This document shows, piece by piece, positions 12,404 to 14,062 of a stretch of 14,062 nt of DNA; position 1 is the first letter of the stretch; the number at the start of each line of letters is the position of its first letter. Made by a program: the position numbers and the translations under genes. The notes beneath the pieces were generated by a model, which did not search any database, was not told where the DNA came from, and saw only the letters and a program-made list of their open reading frames with translations. The stretch is from contig CAMOEU010000008.1 of NCBI GenBank assembly GCA_946612575.1, forward strand, positions 1-14,062, given 5' to 3'. The DNA is from an uncultured Clostridia bacterium. GTDB taxonomy: Bacteria; Bacillota; Clostridia; Christensenellales; UBA1242.

Positions 12404-13687
12404 ATGACAACACAAATTTCAAAATTAAAAGAAGGAAAAGTAAGATTTCAAGGAATGATTGAAACTGTAAGAGATAAGAAAAACATTCAGTTTGTCATTC
12501 TTAAAGATTTTTCAGGAAAAATTCAAGTGACTGTTGATAAAGTTGCTCATCCAGAAGTGGGAGAAGTTTTCTCACATCTTATTTCTGGGGCAACAGTGAC
12601 TGTTGAGGGCGAACTTGTCAAGAGTGAATATGTCAAAATGGGCGGACAGGAAGTTTTGGCAGAGAAAGTCGAAGTGACAAGCACTGCTGATGTTTCTCCA
12701 ATTGGACCTGAAAGCAACATTGACCAAAGAATTGACTATCGTTGGCTTGACCTTAGACAAGAGAAAAATTTGTTGCTTTTCAAAGTGCAAACAACTTTCA
12801 CAAATGCACTTAGAGAATATTTGATTGATAATGACTTTATCGAAATTCACTCTCCAAAACTTATTGGCACAGCATCAGAAAGCGGTTCAGAAGTGTTTGA
12901 GGTGAAATACTTTAACACAAAGGCTTATCTTGCACAAAGCCCACAATTCTATAAGCAAATGGCAATGGCAGGTGGTTTTGGAAGAATTTTTGAGTGTGGT
13001 CCTGTTTTTAGAGCAGAAAAATCTCACAGCAGAAAGCATGCGACAGAATTCACTGGTTTTGACCTTGAATTTACTGGTGTTGAAGGTGTTGAAGATGTGA
13101 TGGTTATGGAAGAAAATCTTCTTACTTATGCACTCAAAAAAGTTAGCGAAAAATATGGAGAAAAGATTAAGGAAGTTTTTGGAGTGGAAGTGATTGTTCC
13201 AAAAACACCTTATCCAAGAATCAAACTTGCAGACCTTTATAAAGAACTTGAAAAGAGATATGGCTACACTTGCCCAGACGAAGAAAAGGATGATTTGACA
13301 ACAGAAGCTGAAAAACTTTGCGACAAGTTTGCAAAAGAAGTTTATGGAAGTGAATTTTTGTTTGTGACAGATTATGGTGCAAGAAAGAGAGCCTTCTATC
13401 ACCTTAGAAAGGATGGTATTCCACAAGGATATGACCTTATTTGGAAAGGTGTTGAAATCACAACAGGTGCTCAAAGAGAACACAGATATGAAATCTTGAA
13501 AAAACAAGCCGAAGAAAAAGGACTTGCAAAAGATGTTGAATTCTATTTGCAATTCTTCAAATATGGATGCCAACCACACGGCGGATTTGGTCTTGGAATC
13601 GACAGAATCACAATGAATTTGCTCGAGCTTCCAAGCATTAAAGAATCAATGTTTATCTTCCGTGGACCAGACAGATTGACACCATAA
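12404..13687 (+). CDS. aspS: Aspartyl-tRNA synthetase, archaeal type
   Basis: Class II enzyme that attaches aspartate to tRNA. The 427-residue length, lack of the bacterial GAD insertion and C-terminal ending SIKESMFIFRGPDRLTP mark it as the archaeal/eukaryotic-type AspRS found as a second copy in some Firmicutes. An N-terminal OB anticodon-binding fold (1-95) precedes class II motif 1 near 145-155, SPQFYKQMAMAGGFGRIFE, motif 2 FRAEKSHSRKHATEFT (202-217) and motif 3 GFGLGIDRITM (394-404). The usual GWV(W/H)E at the start of the OB fold reads GMIETVRD; the position of the Trp that helps archaeal enzymes reject tRNA-Asn appears to be Glu20, so a non-discriminating enzyme is possible. A longer reading from 12359 lies in the terminator; AAAAGGAG (12391-12398) sets the ATG at 12404. 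It is followed after 18 bases by asnS. Confidence 0.9.
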   Translation: MTTQISKLKEGKVRFQGMIETVRDKKNIQFVILKDFSGKIQVTVDKVAHPEVGEVFSHLISGATVTVEGELVKSEYVKMGGQEVLAEKVEVTSTADVSPIGPESNIDQRIDYRWLDLRQEKNLLLFKVQTTFTNALREYLIDNDFIEIHSPKLIGTASESGSEVFEVKYFNTKAYLAQSPQFYKQMAMAGGFGRIFECGPVFRAEKSHSRKHATEFTGFDLEFTGVEGVEDVMVMEENLLTYALKKVSEKYGEKIKEVFGVEVIVPKTPYPRIKLADLYKELEKRYGYTCPDEEKDDLTTEAEKLCDKFAKEVYGSEFLFVTDYGARKRAFYHLRKDGIPQGYDLIWKGVEITTGAQREHRYEILKKQAEEKGLAKDVEFYLQFFKYGCQPHGGFGLGIDRITMNLLELPSIKESMFIFRGPDRLTP

Positions 13688-13705
13688 TTTTAAAAGGACA
13701 GAAAA

Positions 13706-14062
13706 ATGAAAAGAGTAGAGATAAGAGATTTATATAAAAGTTATCAAGCCTATGAAGGCAAAGAAATCACACTTTGCGGCTGGGCAAGAACAGTGAGAGA
13801 CAGCAAAAACATTGCTTTTATTGAACTTAACGATGGAGCTTTCAAGAGTGTGCAAGTTGTTGTTGAAAGAGAAAAGTGCAAAAACTATGAAGAAATCGTA
13901 AAAGAAAATGTTGGCACTTCATTCTGTGTGAAAGGAAAAGTTATTGTCACACCAAATGCCCAACAGCCTTTTGAAATCAATGCAAAGGAAGTTGAAGTTT
14001 TGGGCTCTTGTGCACTTGATTATCCACTTCAAAAGAAAAGACACACAGTCGAATTTTTGAGA
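13706..14062 (+). CDS. asnS: Asparaginyl-tRNA synthetase, N-terminal part
   Basis: Class II enzyme that charges tRNA-Asn with asparagine. Only the first 119 residues lie in the window; the frame is open to the last base, so the truncation is the window edge, not a mutation. The OB fold is recognisable from LCGWARTVRDSKNIAFIELND (23-43), followed by QVVVEREK, the GTSFCVKGKVIVTPNAQQPFE strand region (81-101) and the AsnRS hallmark DYPLQKKRHTVEFLR (105-119) leading into the catalytic domain. AAAAGGACA precedes the ATG. It is the second gene of the T-box operon, 18 bases after the AspRS stop codon, and its presence explains an Asn-responsive leader. Confidence 0.93.
   Translation, partial: MKRVEIRDLYKSYQAYEGKEITLCGWARTVRDSKNIAFIELNDGAFKSVQVVVEREKCKNYEEIVKENVGTSFCVKGKVIVTPNAQQPFEINAKEVEVLGSCALDYPLQKKRHTVEFLR

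Noticed and set aside
12887..13579. A 230-residue open frame on the minus strand
   Set aside because: It lies wholly inside the well-supported AspRS gene on the other strand, is rich in Phe, Cys and Ser as expected for an antisense shadow, and shows no domain or ribosome binding site.
1..14062. CRISPR arrays, insertion sequences or phage genes
   Set aside because: No regularly spaced repeats, transposase or integrase motifs, or terminal inverted repeats flanking a gene were found.

Overview
The window is AT-rich bacterial DNA with the standard genetic code (TGA is used as a stop, Trp is TGG). It has tight gene spacing, strong purine-rich ribosome binding sites and intrinsic terminators. A T-box leader, a DegV protein, a GT8 glycosyltransferase, a CrtO-like protein and a BmrCD/TM287-288-type ABC pair all point to a low-GC Bacillota lineage (Clostridia or Bacilli related). 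Nothing allows a species to be named, and an uncultivated gut-type Firmicute is only a guess. No phage, IS element, CRISPR array or complete RNA gene was seen.

Layout. Positions 1-172 hold two rightward terminators, each preceded by the same 14-base sequence, probably the tail of something upstream of the window. On the minus strand follow ppa (inorganic pyrophosphatase), cls (cardiolipin synthase) and a membrane-linked XRE regulator. A divergent spacer at 3260-3475 with palindromic repeats separates the regulator from a rightward three-gene operon: a GT8 glycosyltransferase, a PlsC-like acyltransferase and a CrtO-like membrane acyltransferase. It ends at a terminator shared with a convergent two-gene operon on the minus strand, which encodes a heterodimeric ABC exporter under a strong promoter with palindromic operator candidates. 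Further right are a minus-strand DegV lipid-binding protein, then a divergent rightward pair: a membrane-anchored protein with an Ig-like domain and a membrane-anchored ComEC-like metallo-beta-lactamase protein. Last is an asparagine-type T-box leader controlling an archaeal-type aspartyl-tRNA synthetase followed by asnS, which runs off the end.

How the genes fit together. Much of the window concerns the envelope and lipids: cardiolipin synthesis, a probable acylated glycolipid pathway (GT8 plus two acyltransferases), an ABC exporter with one degenerate ATP site, and a fatty-acid-binding DegV protein. The GT8/PlsC/CrtO-like operon resembles the glycosylation and acylation end of staphyloxanthin synthesis without any carotenoid genes, so its product is probably a different glycolipid. 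It is the best candidate here for something not yet described. The translation genes at the right end share one leader whose specifier region reads AAC AAC (Asn), although the first gene is an Asp enzyme. Regulatory points worth testing are a 15-bp palindrome sitting exactly over the -10 box of two unrelated promoters, a cls start that looks leaderless, and a terminator stem reused three times.
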